The translations under genes and the position numbers were made by a program. 64,000 nucleotides of DNA from JACCSI01 sp963815285 (GTDB lineage Bacteria; Acidobacteriota; Vicinamibacteria; Vicinamibacterales; UBA2999), in NCBI GenBank assembly GCA_963815285.1, contig CAWFGB010000009.1:62001-126000 (forward strand). The letters are read 5' to 3'. Every line of letters starts with the position of its first letter. Position 1 is the first letter of the stretch. Shown one piece after another: positions 44,872 to 53,779 of this stretch. The notes below the pieces were generated by a model. The model had not been told where the DNA came from and ran no database searches. It was given only the letters and a program-made list of their open reading frames with translations.

Positions 44872-45621
44872 ATGGATCGTTTGCTCGAGTTGACGTGTAC
44901 CGCTGAACAATCGCATTTCTGGTTCCGCGGCTTCCGCTGGTTCGTGCGTCCCGAAGTCGAATCGGCGATCGCAGGACGCGCTGCTCCCGTGATTGTCGAT
45001 TGCGGCTGCGGCACAGGCGCCAACGTTGCGTGGCTTCGCGAGTTCGGTACCACCTATGGTTTCGATCTGACGTGGAACGGGCTGGCCTTGGGGCATGCGA
45101 TGGGTCGCCGCAATATTGCGCGCGCCAGCATTGCGGCCATTCCATTCCCCAACGCGTGCGCGGATCTAGCGACCTCTTTCGATGTCTTTCAATGTCTGCC
45201 CGAGCAGGTCGAACGCGACGCCATCCGCGAGATGTGGCGAATCCTCAAGCCCGGGGGCCATGTGCTCTTGAACGTCGCAGCGCTGGATGTGCTCCGCGGC
45301 AATCACGCGACGCTTTCCGAAGAAGTCCGGCGCTACACGCCGAAGCGCCTGCGCAGCCTCCTGACGGAGGCCAGGTTTCACATCGAGAGACTTACGTTTG
45401 TCAACGCGAGCCTGTTTCCGCTGATGCTGCCGGTCCGGGTCGCGCAGCGCTGGCGCAGCGGCGGCGCCCAAGTCCCTGCCGGCGAGTTCGACATCAGCGT
45501 GCCACCCGCGCCGGTCAACAGGTTGCTCACGGGATTGGTATGGCTCGAATCCAAGGCGCTTGCGGTTGTTGACATGCCCGTCGGCGGCTCCTTGCTCTGT
45601 CACGCGCGCAAGCCACTCTAG
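44872..45621 (+). CDS. SAM-dependent methyltransferase (type 11)
   Basis: I choose ATG 44872, which gives the MDRLLELTCTAEQSHFWFRG start seen in related enzymes; a TTG at 44830 would put 14 residues encoded by the tandem repeat in front. The 249-residue product has motif I as VIVDCGCGTGANVAWL, an acidic strand YGFDLTWNG, IPFPNACADLATSFDVFQCL (motif post-II), and RILKPGGHVLLNVA (motif III). The aromatic FWFRGFRWF lead is typical of this subgroup, whose substrates are often lipids or quinones. The substrate is unknown. Confidence 0.88.
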   Translation: MDRLLELTCTAEQSHFWFRGFRWFVRPEVESAIAGRAAPVIVDCGCGTGANVAWLREFGTTYGFDLTWNGLALGHAMGRRNIARASIAAIPFPNACADLATSFDVFQCLPEQVERDAIREMWRILKPGGHVLLNVAALDVLRGNHATLSEEVRRYTPKRLRSLLTEARFHIERLTFVNASLFPLMLPVRVAQRWRSGGAQVPAGEFDISVPPAPVNRLLTGLVWLESKALAVVDMPVGGSLLCHARKPL

Positions 45622-45723
45622 CCACTGACCGAGCGGACAATTCCACGTAAAACGTCGATCCGTCGACGAGGTGCGCGCATTTGAGTGCGCCTCGACCGTC
45701 CGCGAACGCGATACTACGCGGAT

Positions 45724-46554
45724 TTAGTAACGAATGACCCCACCGAAATACCAGGAACTGAAGTTCAGGATCCCTTCGTCGAGTACCTTCTGATACTCCA
45801 CGTCGATGGATCGCAGGCCGAACTGCGCGCCGACGTAGCGATTGAAGTTGAACGTCCCGTAAAAGTCGTAATCCAGGTAGCTCCCTCCGCCGTCGATCTG
45901 GTCGGCGAGCTCCTCGGGAATTCTGAAGAATGACAGCTCGCCGGTGATCGAGACGTTGGGCACAACATAGCCGCGCCCGACAATGCCGATGGTCGGGATC
46001 GGCGCCACCTGGGACGTGAACTCCCTGCCGATTGGGCTGTCGAGCATGATGTCCACGTTGGTGTACTTCAGGTCGACCAGCACGCCGAGATAGCCGCGGC
46101 TGCGATAGATGAAGTCGTATTCGTAGCCGAACCGCCAGGTGGTGAGGTCCGCTTCCGTGCTGACAGGCAGGCCGATGCGATAACGCTGGCCGTTGAACAC
46201 GAACTCACGCTGGATAAGCGCTTCGGCGCTGTACTTGATCGGCAGGTAGTTGATGCGGAACTTGTGCTTGGTGGCCGGACGCAGGACCAGCCGCAGCTCG
46301 CGCAGGGTCTTGTCTTCGATGCCGAGGTCGGTGACCAGGTCCACGTTGTCACCGGGAATGCCGAGCGATTCGCTCGACACGATCAGCTTGGGATCGGGGC
46401 TCCACAAGGAAAGCGCCGCCTCGATGTGAAACTGCTCGCCGACCGCCGGGCCTTGGGCGGCGCTGTACTGCGCGCTGGCAGGAACCGAGCACAGCAGTAT
46501 CGCCGCGCACACGAGGACAGTGCGGCTCACACAACCAGAAACGTACATACGCAT
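45724..46554 (-). CDS. Outer-membrane beta-barrel protein
   Basis: Starting at ATG 46554 (a second at 46548), the 276-residue product has a signal peptide (VLVCAAILLCSVPASAQ). The rest is amphipathic strands: FHIEAALSLWSPDPKLIVSS, LRELRLVLRPATKHKFRINY, WRFGYEYDFIYRSRGYLGVL, YLDYDFYGTFNFNRYVGAQF and a final YFGGVIRY. The terminal aromatic strand is the usual BAM signal. About ten strands can be counted, similar to OmpW/OprG-like small barrels, but I see no family-specific motif. Its partner in the outer membrane is unknown. Confidence 0.75.
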   Translation of the reverse strand: MRMYVSGCVSRTVLVCAAILLCSVPASAQYSAAQGPAVGEQFHIEAALSLWSPDPKLIVSSESLGIPGDNVDLVTDLGIEDKTLRELRLVLRPATKHKFRINYLPIKYSAEALIQREFVFNGQRYRIGLPVSTEADLTTWRFGYEYDFIYRSRGYLGVLVDLKYTNVDIMLDSPIGREFTSQVAPIPTIGIVGRGYVVPNVSITGELSFFRIPEELADQIDGGGSYLDYDFYGTFNFNRYVGAQFGLRSIDVEYQKVLDEGILNFSSWYFGGVIRY

Positions 46555-46698
46555 TGCCAAACGATCTCGACCCCGGTATCTCACGATGACCCGCAGGACG
46601 CAGGCGACGACAGCCCTGGTGGGGGTAGGCGCGTCAGCGCGGCTGGGATAGCGCGCTCACGGCAGGATAGCACACGCCAGGCGGGCCTGCGCCCGCCG

Positions 46699-48522
46699 CT
46701 AACGCGACTCCGACGGCAACTCGATCGGTTGCTTGCCGCCGAGCACCGTCATCCATCGGCGAATGGAGGAGGCCAGGATAACCAGTGCGCAGACGATGAT
46801 GATCACCGACGACAGCGTGAGCACCCAACCCTGAAATTGCACCGCAGTGTTGTTGCCGGTGGCCATCGGGTAGTAGCTGTCGCGAATGTTCAGGACCGCG
46901 CCCCACAAGGTGTTGGTGGCCAGCAGGACGAGCGGCCCCGCCGTGATCCACGCGTAGCGCGCCTTGCCGATGTTGATGATGACCGTGGTGCCGACCGACA
47001 GCGCCACGACCCCCAACAACTGGTTGGCCACCCCAAACATCGGCCAGATGGTGTCCACGCTGCCGGTGTAGGTGAAATACCCCCAGCCAAAGACGATCAG
47101 CGCAGTGGCGATGTAAGCGCCCGGCATCCACCCGGGATTGCTGAACGGCGCGTAGACGCGGCCGAGGAACTCCTGAAGCAGGAAGCGTCCTACGCGGGTG
47201 CCCGCATCGATGGTGGTCAGGATGAAGAGGGCCTCGAACATGATGGCGAAGTGATACCAGTACGCCATCCATCCGCTCATCCCCGGCAGTGCCGTGAAGA
47301 TCTGGGCCATGCCGACGGCCAGTGACACCGCGCCGCTTGCCCGCCCGGCCACCTGTTCGCCAACCTGGCCCTCGAGCATGGTCAGGTTGACGGTTTCCAG
47401 GCCGAGGCCAGCGAACACTGCAGGGGTGGTGTTGATCGCGAAGTAATCGCCGGGAAACATCGCGGCGGCGGCGATGAGCGCCAGCACGCCGACCGTGCCC
47501 TCAATCAGCATCGCGCCATAGCCGATGGGCCTTATGTGAGTTTCCTTGTCCACCATCTTTGGCGTGGTGCCTGAGGCGACCAGCGAGTGGAACCCCGAAA
47601 TCGCGCCGCAGGCGATGGTAATGAAGCAGAAGGGGAAGAGCGGTCCAGGGATGATGGGGCCGCCGCCGTTGATGTATTGGGACAGCGCCGGCATGTGCAG
47701 TGTCGGGTTGACGAAGACAATGCCGAGGACGAGCAGTGTGATGGTACCGATCTTCATGAACGCGCTGAGGTAGTCGCGCGGCGAGAGCAGGAGCCACACC
47801 GGGAGCACCGACGCCGCGAAGCCGTAAATGGCGATGGCAAAGACGAGTTGCTCCCGTGACAGCCGGAAATAGCTGCCCAGCACCGAACCGGGATGGTTGA
47901 GCGGCTCGCCGAACACGACGCAGGCCATCAGGCCGATGACGCCGATGACCGTGGCTTCCACGACGTGGCCCTTGCGCCACACGTACATGTAGAAGCCCAT
48001 GAAGAACGCGAGCGGGATGGTCATCGCGATCGTGAACGTGCCCCACTGGCTCTCGGCCAGGGCGTTGACGACAACGATGCTCAAGCCGGCGATCGCAATG
48101 ATGACGATGAAGAGAATGGCAATGGCGCCGGCAAACCAGGCGACGGGGCCGATCTCATCACGCGTGATCTCAGCTAACGAGCGGCCGCCCCGCCGGACCG
48201 AGGCCCATAAAATCACGAAGTCGTGGACGGCGCCGGCCAGCACGCAACCCGCGACCAGCCAGATGAAGCCTGGGGCGTAACCAAACTGTGCCGCCAGCGT
48301 CGGACCGATGAGAGGCCCTGACCCGGTAATCGCGGCGAAGTGGTGCCCGAAGAGCACCCATTTCGACGTGGGATAGTAGTTGTGCCCATCGTATTTAGTG
48401 TGTGCCGGGGTCACCCGCGTGTCGTCCAGCACCATGACCTTGGCGGCAATGAACGCGCTGTAGTAGCGGTAGGCGATGACGAAAATGCCGATGGCTGGCA
48501 GAATCAAATACAGAGCGTGCAT
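46699..48522 (-). CDS. cstA: Carbon-starvation/peptide transporter CstA
   Basis: The start is ATG 48522 (MHALYLILPAIGIFVIAYRY), the conserved CstA N-terminus. The 607-residue product has about 16 TM segments. Conserved blocks are VTPAHTKYDGHNYYPTSKWV, FGHHFAAITGSGPLIGPTLA, FSPRDYLS-like text in LSPRDYLSAFMKIGTITLL, and ISGFHSLVASGTTPKMVDKE. CstA-family proteins import peptides or pyruvate under carbon limitation. It is divergent from the ABC exporter pair with a 48-base gap, which must hold both promoters. Confidence 0.95.
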   Translation of the reverse strand: MHALYLILPAIGIFVIAYRYYSAFIAAKVMVLDDTRVTPAHTKYDGHNYYPTSKWVLFGHHFAAITGSGPLIGPTLAAQFGYAPGFIWLVAGCVLAGAVHDFVILWASVRRGGRSLAEITRDEIGPVAWFAGAIAILFIVIIAIAGLSIVVVNALAESQWGTFTIAMTIPLAFFMGFYMYVWRKGHVVEATVIGVIGLMACVVFGEPLNHPGSVLGSYFRLSREQLVFAIAIYGFAASVLPVWLLLSPRDYLSAFMKIGTITLLVLGIVFVNPTLHMPALSQYINGGGPIIPGPLFPFCFITIACGAISGFHSLVASGTTPKMVDKETHIRPIGYGAMLIEGTVGVLALIAAAAMFPGDYFAINTTPAVFAGLGLETVNLTMLEGQVGEQVAGRASGAVSLAVGMAQIFTALPGMSGWMAYWYHFAIMFEALFILTTIDAGTRVGRFLLQEFLGRVYAPFSNPGWMPGAYIATALIVFGWGYFTYTGSVDTIWPMFGVANQLLGVVALSVGTTVIINIGKARYAWITAGPLVLLATNTLWGAVLNIRDSYYPMATGNNTAVQFQGWVLTLSSVIIIVCALVILASSIRRWMTVLGGKQPIELPSESR

Positions 48523-48570
48523 ATAGGGTCCGGATGATATCAGCACCGCCAAAGAGCAGGAAGTCTTAGA

Positions 48571-50469
48571 TTGTCAGCGTTTTCGGGCGATTCGGGCGGC
48601 CGTGGCCAGGCGACAGGACAGTTGCTGGCTTTTGTCGTCCGCTATCGCGGACGCTATGTGGCCGGGTTGTCCTGTGTTGTGCTCACCACCGCGGTCACCC
48701 TCGCGGCGCCGTGGGTCCTCAAGCACGCCGTCGATGACCTGTCGCAGGCCGTCACCGAGGCCAAGTTGCTGCTGTACGGCGGCCTTATTCTAGGGATTGC
48801 CGCGGCGGGCGGGGTCCTGCGCTATGCGACCCGCCTCATCCTGATCGGCACATCGCGGGCCATCGAATACGACATCCGAAACGCGTTTTTTGGGCATCTC
48901 CAGCGGCTTCCGCTGGGCTATTTCAACGCCAACCGCACGGGCGACCTGATGTCGCGTGCCACCAACGATCTCAACGCCGTGAGGATGATGGTCGGGCCGG
49001 CGGTGCTTTATGCGACCACCACCGGCCTCACGTTCGTGGTGGCGCTCGTGTTCCTGCTGTCGCTCAACGTGCAGCTGACACTCCTTGCCTTGTTGCCGCT
49101 GCCGCTGGTTACGGTGACGGCACGATACTTCGGCCGGGTCATTCACGAGCGATTTGAACGGATCCAGGAGCAACTGTCGAACATCAGCGCCGTGACGCAG
49201 GAGGCGCTGGCCGGCCTTCGCGTCGTACGGGCGTATCGCCAGGAGTCGCGTGAGCTGGAGCGATTCCGAGCGGCCAACCTCGAGTACGTGGAACGTAACC
49301 GCGCGCTCATTCGCCTGCAGGGCGTCTTCTATCCGAGCATGGGGCTGTTCATGGGTATCGCCGAGCTGATCGTGCTGTGGCTGGGCGCTCGCGATGTCAT
49401 GGCCGGCCGGATGACTATCGGCGAACTGGTCGCTTTCAATACCTACCTGGCGATGCTGGCCTGGCCGATGATCGCGTTTGGCTGGGTGACAAACCTGCTG
49501 CAGCGCGGCCGGGCGTCGTGGCAACGCATGCTGACGGTGCTGGAGACCGCGCCGTCGATTGACGACCGCGACGTGACGAGGCCGGACTTCCAGCCCGAGG
49601 ACGTCCGCGGCGAAATCGAAATCCGCGATCTGTCGTTCTCCTACGGTGACGGACCGCCGATTCTCGACTGCATTTCGCTGCACGTGCCCGCGGGACAGAC
49701 CGTGGCCATCATGGGTCGGACCGGGACGGGCAAGACCACGCTGCTGTCGATGCTTGCGCGGCTCCACGAGCCGCCGCCCGGAACCGTGTCGATCGATGGG
49801 GTTGATGTGCGGGAGATGCCGCTGGCGACGCTCCGCGGCGCGATAGGATTCGTCCCGCAGGAACCATTTCTGTTCTCCGCGACCATTGAGGAGAACATCG
49901 CCTTTGGCGCGGGCGAAAGGGGGGCACCAGGTGCACCAGGTGCGCAGGGTGCGCAAGGTGCGCAAGGTGCGGGGACCCCCGGGATAGTAGGGCCAGGCTC
50001 CAGGCGGGTCGCCGGCTTCTTGGGGCGGGACGCCGACGCCACCCACGCCATCGACCAGGTCGCACGGCTCTCTTGCCTCGCACGCGATGTGGCTGACTTT
50101 CCCCAGGGGTATCAGACGCGCGTCGGTGAGCGCGGCATCACATTGTCGGGAGGGCAGAAGCAGCGCACGGCGATCGCGCGGGCTCTCTATATCGATCCGC
50201 GCATCCTGATTCTCGACGACGCGATGTCGGCAGTGGACACGCACACCGAGCACGAGATTTTGCAGGGCCTGCGCGAGTTTCGGCGCGGCCGCACCAGCGT
50301 GATCGTCTCTCACCGCGTGTCCACGGTGCGTGATGCCGACCAGATCGTCGTCCTCGACGGCGGCCGGATCTCGGAACGGGGAACTCACGACGAGCTGGTC
50401 GCGCGCGCCGGTTTCTATGCACAACTGCACCGGAAGCAGTTGCTGGAAGAGGAGCTGGCCGCGTCGTGA
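48571..50469 (+). CDS. ABC exporter half-transporter 1 (degenerate site, collagen-like insert)
   Basis: The start is TTG 48571, about nine bases after AGGA. The 632-residue product has a six-helix ABC exporter domain (GYFNANRTGDLMSRATNDLN) and an NBD. Walker A is GRTGTGKTT, the Q-loop FVPQEPF, the signature LSGGQKQRTAIARAL and Walker B ILILDDAMSAVD. Walker B is followed by Asp, not Glu, so its own ATP site is degenerate. Between Q-loop and signature (residues about 451-470) sits GAPGAPGAQGAQGAQGAG, a Gly-X-Y repeat from six 9-bp DNA units. Tight pairing with the next gene suggests a heterodimer like TM287/288. Substrate unknown. Confidence 0.93.
   Translation: MSAFSGDSGGRGQATGQLLAFVVRYRGRYVAGLSCVVLTTAVTLAAPWVLKHAVDDLSQAVTEAKLLLYGGLILGIAAAGGVLRYATRLILIGTSRAIEYDIRNAFFGHLQRLPLGYFNANRTGDLMSRATNDLNAVRMMVGPAVLYATTTGLTFVVALVFLLSLNVQLTLLALLPLPLVTVTARYFGRVIHERFERIQEQLSNISAVTQEALAGLRVVRAYRQESRELERFRAANLEYVERNRALIRLQGVFYPSMGLFMGIAELIVLWLGARDVMAGRMTIGELVAFNTYLAMLAWPMIAFGWVTNLLQRGRASWQRMLTVLETAPSIDDRDVTRPDFQPEDVRGEIEIRDLSFSYGDGPPILDCISLHVPAGQTVAIMGRTGTGKTTLLSMLARLHEPPPGTVSIDGVDVREMPLATLRGAIGFVPQEPFLFSATIEENIAFGAGERGAPGAPGAQGAQGAQGAGTPGIVGPGSRRVAGFLGRDADATHAIDQVARLSCLARDVADFPQGYQTRVGERGITLSGGQKQRTAIARALYIDPRILILDDAMSAVDTHTEHEILQGLREFRRGRTSVIVSHRVSTVRDADQIVVLDGGRISERGTHDELVARAGFYAQLHRKQLLEEELAAS
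49921..49974 (+). repeat. Six 9-bp tandem repeats inside ABC exporter 1
   Basis: Six units of the form GGTGCGCAA (variants GGGGCACCA, GGTGCACCA, GGTGCGCAG, GGTGCGGGG) run from 49921 to 49974. The period of nine keeps frame, giving Gly-Ala-Pro/Gln triplets in the NBD. Copy-number change would alter loop length without frameshift. Confidence 0.85.
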
Positions 50470-50484
50470 CGCGAGCCGCCTGAG

Positions 50485-52398
50485 ATGCACGAAGAAGAGG
50501 TCCTCGGCAAGGCGTACGACGCGCGCCTGATGCGCCGGCTCCTGGTCTACTTGCGGCCGTACTGGCGATCGGTTCTGCTCGCGCTCGTGGCGATTCTCGC
50601 GTCAGCGGCCCTGCAACTGCTACCGCCCTGGCTGACCCTCCAGGTCATCGACATCTACATCCCGGCCGGGGACGTCAGCGGACTCGCCTTCATCGGCGGT
50701 ATCTTCGTCGCCGTGCTCGTCGGCGAGTTCACGCTCGAGTTTCTCCACACCACGACCCTGCAGATGACAGGGCAGAAAATCATGTTCGACCTGCGGATGC
50801 AGATCTACGAGCATCTGCAGCGGCTCGACGTCAAGTTCTTCGACCGAAATCCGGTCGGGCGTCTGATGACACGCGTCACGACCGATGTCGATGCGCTCAA
50901 CGAGCTTTTCACCGCCGGGGTCGTCTCGGTGTTCGGCGATGTTTTTGCGCTGACCGGCATCATGGCGGCGATGCTGATGCTCGATTGGCGTCTGGCACTC
51001 GTGGCGTTTGCCGTGATGCCGCTCATCGCGCTCGTCACCCACTGGTTCCGCGTGAACGTGCGCGACACCTACCGCGACGTGCGCGTCTGGATCGCCCGCA
51101 TCAACTCATTTCTGCAGGAGCACCTCACCGGGATGGCGACGGTGCAGTTGTTCCGGCGCGAGCGGCGTAGCTTCGAGGATTTCGATGCGATAAACGTCGA
51201 GCACATGCGCGCGAACGTGCGCTCGATCTTCTACTACGCGGTGTTCTACCCTGCGATCGAAATCATCGCGGCACTGGCCACGGCGCTGCTCATCTGGTTC
51301 GGCGGCGGCCGTGTGCTCGACGACACGCTGACGCTGGGGACGCTGGTCGCATTCATCCAGTACTCGCAGCGCTTCTTCCGCCCGATTCAGGATCTATCGG
51401 AGAAGTTCAACGTGCTGCAGGGCGCGATGGCATCGTCCGAGCGGATCTTCCAGCTGCTGGACACCGCTCCAGGCCCACCAGGTGTGCAGGGGGAAGGGGG
51501 GGTGCAGGGTGCGCAGGGTGCGCAGGGTGCATCAGGTGCGCAGGGCGCGTCGGGTGCGCAGGGCGCGTCGGGTGCACCCGGCCGCACCCGGCCGCACCCG
51601 GTCGCACCCGGCCGCACCCAGCCGCACCCAGCCGCACCCGGCCGCACCCAGCCCCACCCCGCCATCGCCTTCGACCGCGTGTCGTTCGCGTATAAGGATG
51701 AGGACTGGGTGCTGCGCGACGTGTCGTTCACGGTCAACGCCGGAGAACGCATCGGCATTGTTGGGGCGACCGGGGCAGGAAAGACGACAATCATCAGCCT
51801 GCTGCTGCGTTTCTACGACGTCAACCAAGGCCGCATCACCGTCGACGGGGTGGACATCCGCGATCTGCCGCTCGACCAATTGCGCGGGCTCTTCGGGCTC
51901 GTCCTGCAGGACGTGCATCTGTTCTCTGGAACCATCGCCTCCAACGTGCGCCTCGGCAACGAGTCACTCTCGGATGACGACGTGCGAAGGGCGCTTCAGG
52001 CAATTCACGCCGATACGTTTGTGGACGCGCTGGGCGGCATCGACGCCGCCGTCGCCGAGCGCGGGGCCACGCTCTCGGTCGGCCAGAAACAATTGCTCTC
52101 GTTTGCTCGCGCGCTCGCCTTCGACCCCCCGGTGCTCGTCCTCGACGAAGCTACGTCCAGCATCGACACTGAAACCGAAGTCTTGATCCGCGACGCGCTC
52201 AAGACGATGATGCGAGGCCGCACGACGATTGCGATTGCTCATCGACTCTCGACAATTCAGGACATGGATCGCGTGCTCGTGTTTCACAAGGGCGAGCTGC
52301 GGGAACAGGGCAGGCACCAGGAGCTGCTCGCCCAACGCGGGATCTACCGCCGACTGTACGAGCTGCAGTACCAACCACAGATTTCACAGATTACTTAG
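50485..52398 (+). CDS. ABC exporter half-transporter 2 (collagen-like linker)
   Basis: This 637-residue subunit starts 15 bases after its partner. It has a TMD (FFDRNPVGRLMTRVTTDVDA), then from about residue 330 to 392 a low-complexity linker: Gly-X-Y triplets such as GAQGASGAQGASGAP, then three decapeptide units of the form PGRTQPHPAA. The NBD follows: Walker A GATGAGKTT, Q-loop LVLQDVHLF, signature LSVGQKQ and Walker B VLVLDEATSSID. Walker B keeps Glu, while the signature has Val for Gly. That deviation and the Asp of subunit 1 fall in the same composite ATP site, the classic asymmetric exporter pattern. Substrate unknown. Confidence 0.93.
   Translation: MHEEEVLGKAYDARLMRRLLVYLRPYWRSVLLALVAILASAALQLLPPWLTLQVIDIYIPAGDVSGLAFIGGIFVAVLVGEFTLEFLHTTTLQMTGQKIMFDLRMQIYEHLQRLDVKFFDRNPVGRLMTRVTTDVDALNELFTAGVVSVFGDVFALTGIMAAMLMLDWRLALVAFAVMPLIALVTHWFRVNVRDTYRDVRVWIARINSFLQEHLTGMATVQLFRRERRSFEDFDAINVEHMRANVRSIFYYAVFYPAIEIIAALATALLIWFGGGRVLDDTLTLGTLVAFIQYSQRFFRPIQDLSEKFNVLQGAMASSERIFQLLDTAPGPPGVQGEGGVQGAQGAQGASGAQGASGAQGASGAPGRTRPHPVAPGRTQPHPAAPGRTQPHPAIAFDRVSFAYKDEDWVLRDVSFTVNAGERIGIVGATGAGKTTIISLLLRFYDVNQGRITVDGVDIRDLPLDQLRGLFGLVLQDVHLFSGTIASNVRLGNESLSDDDVRRALQAIHADTFVDALGGIDAAVAERGATLSVGQKQLLSFARALAFDPPVLVLDEATSSIDTETEVLIRDALKTMMRGRTTIAIAHRLSTIQDMDRVLVFHKGELREQGRHQELLAQRGIYRRLYELQYQPQISQIT
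51502..51570 (+). repeat. 9-bp and 18-bp tandem repeats in ABC exporter 2 linker
   Basis: Units of GGTGCGCAG alternate with GGCGCGTCG, giving the Gly-Ala-Gln and Gly-Ala-Ser triplets. They share the unit of the 49921-49974 array in the partner gene, so the two subunits carry the same repeat family at different domain positions. The period is nine, so slippage stays in frame. Confidence 0.8.
51571..51660 (+). repeat. Nine 10-bp tandem repeats in ABC exporter 2
   Basis: Nine consecutive blocks match GCCGCACCCG with few changes (first GGTGCACCCG, last GCCCCACCCC). Because the period is ten, protein repeats appear only after three units (PGRTQPHPAA). Gain or loss of one unit would shift the frame before the ATPase domain, so this array could switch the gene on and off. 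Confidence 0.85.
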
Positions 52399-52453
52399 AT
52401 TTGAGTACCTTCACGGTTACTTAGATTTGCGTACCAATGTCCTTTGAGTACCA
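52391..52453. repeat. Direct repeats over the exporter-2 stop codon
   Basis: TTACTTAGATTTGAGTACC (52391-52409) recurs with one change at 52417-52435, period 26, and its 10-base end TTTGAGTACC appears again at 52444-52453. The stop codon of the exporter gene lies in the first copy. The base composition is AT-richer than its surroundings. Confidence 0.7.
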
Positions 52454-53194
52454 ACGTCAGACAAGTCGGCGCGCAGGGCAGCCTCACCACGCCGCGGTCC
52501 GCCGCATCGGCAGCTAGTGCCCTGCACCAAGGGGTTTTTGCGAGCTGTCGCTTCGCGGAATTCCTTACAGCTTTCAGTCAGGGGCATCCTTGGTGGGCGC
52601 GTTCTCGCGCGCGAGACGCGCTTCCGAGGCCTGTCGTTGGCCTCGATCATCGAGCTCATGATGTTCATCACCGCGCTCGACGCACGGGCGAACGTGCCGG
52701 CCGCTGCGGTGGGCACAGCCCAAGCGCTTCAGTGTCGGGTTCTCCGCCATGAGGTTGCGCAGCGGCTTCATGTCCGACGGCGCGGCGCACGCGATGGTGG
52801 TGGCCCAGGACATCGCATGCATTCTGGTCCCGACAATTTGCGTTTCGCTGATCCGTTTCGTGGTCAGCTGAAGGACCCGTACGCGGTGTCGTCCTGCCCG
52901 TTGCGAGTCGCTGATCGGCTTCGGGGGTAGCGCCGGGCCTCCGCACGCGGTCTCGTCGTGCGGACTTACGTGCTGCTGTTCTGCTGCGTGAATGGCCGTG
53001 GACATCCCAGGCGGTCTAGCCCGGCAGCTTCGCGTCTCGCCGGTCTGCTTCGTCGGGTCTGGGTCTGGGATCTGGGGCCTGGCGCCTGAGATGGCTGCAC
53101 GTCGCACGACGTCTCGTTCTGGTGATTTACGTGTCGCGATCCGCGTTGTGATTAGCAGCGCACCGGCACGCAGTTTCCCGTCCTTCTGATTTGC
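52454..53194. other. Long intergenic region with no supported gene
   Basis: About 740 bases separate the exporter pair from the 3D-domain gene. Several open frames cross it on both strands, but they are Arg/Pro-rich, have no family features and contradict one another. It might be the debris of a lost gene; I cannot support any product. Confidence 0.35.
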
Positions 53195-53779
53195 CTATCG
53201 CTGGCCAGGCGGCGATGCGGGCTCTGGAGCAACGGCCGGAGCGCCGACGACGGGCGTCGCGGGCTGGTCCTGAACCGCGCGTGCCTTCTCAACCTCACGC
53301 TTGCGGAAGAGATCGCCGACCTGCGCGGGCTGGCTGTTCTGCGGGTTCCATCCAAGGCGCAGCACTTCGAGCTGAATGGAGCGGCGTCCAAAGCGCAGCG
53401 CTTCGTGGCAACTCCACAGGTACAGGTCCACGGTGCGCCCCTGAACGGCTGGTCCGGTGTCCATGATCGTCCAGATGCCATCGAGCTTGGAGTCGGGCGT
53501 GTCGAGGCGGACGACGGTGCCGACGGGGAGGAGTGTGGGATCCGCGGCGGCGATCCCGGTCCGAACCCCGACGCCTGACGCGGTCGTTTGACCCTTGCAG
53601 TACGCCGTCGCGGTGAAGCGCAGACGCGAGCCTGGCTGTGGCGGCGCGGTGTCGGCGGTCGTTGGCTCTTGGGCGGCATAGCGCGAGTCGGGGACCGTGG
53701 TCTCGTAAACGAAGACGAACCCCACCGCGGCACCCACAGTGACGACGGCCTTCCACAGGAGCGATCGGCTAATCAGCAT
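53195..53779 (-). CDS. Secreted 3D-domain protein (RlpA/MltA-like double-psi barrel)
   Basis: ATG 53779 overlaps the thiL stop (TGATG). The 194-residue product has a signal-anchor (AVVTVGAAVGFVFVYE), then a 3D domain: FTATAYCKGQTTASGVGVRT, GIAAADPTLLPVGTVVRLDT, IWTIMDTGPAVQGRTVDLYL. The three aspartates that name the domain (in AADP, IMDTG and VDLYL) are present. Two Cys (YCKG and WSCHE) may bond. 3D domains are found in lytic transglycosylases (MltA) and RlpA-type proteins acting on peptidoglycan. A Pro/Ala-rich tail follows. Coupling to thiL is probably positional, not functional. Confidence 0.85.
   Translation of the reverse strand: MLISRSLLWKAVVTVGAAVGFVFVYETTVPDSRYAAQEPTTADTAPPQPGSRLRFTATAYCKGQTTASGVGVRTGIAAADPTLLPVGTVVRLDTPDSKLDGIWTIMDTGPAVQGRTVDLYLWSCHEALRFGRRSIQLEVLRLGWNPQNSQPAQVGDLFRKREVEKARAVQDQPATPVVGAPAVAPEPASPPGQR

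Noticed and set aside
48790..50490. A 566-codon minus-strand frame opposite ABC exporter 1
   Set aside because: Its length comes from high GC content; the plus strand encodes a complete ABC exporter with all motifs.
51481..51660. A CRISPR array in the repeat-rich linker of exporter 2
   Set aside because: The repeats are 9-10 bp, contiguous and without spacers, and they are translated.
52574..53107. A 177-codon minus-strand frame in the gap after the exporter pair
   Set aside because: Part of it could be joined to another frame by one indel, but the result matches no family and its composition looks random.
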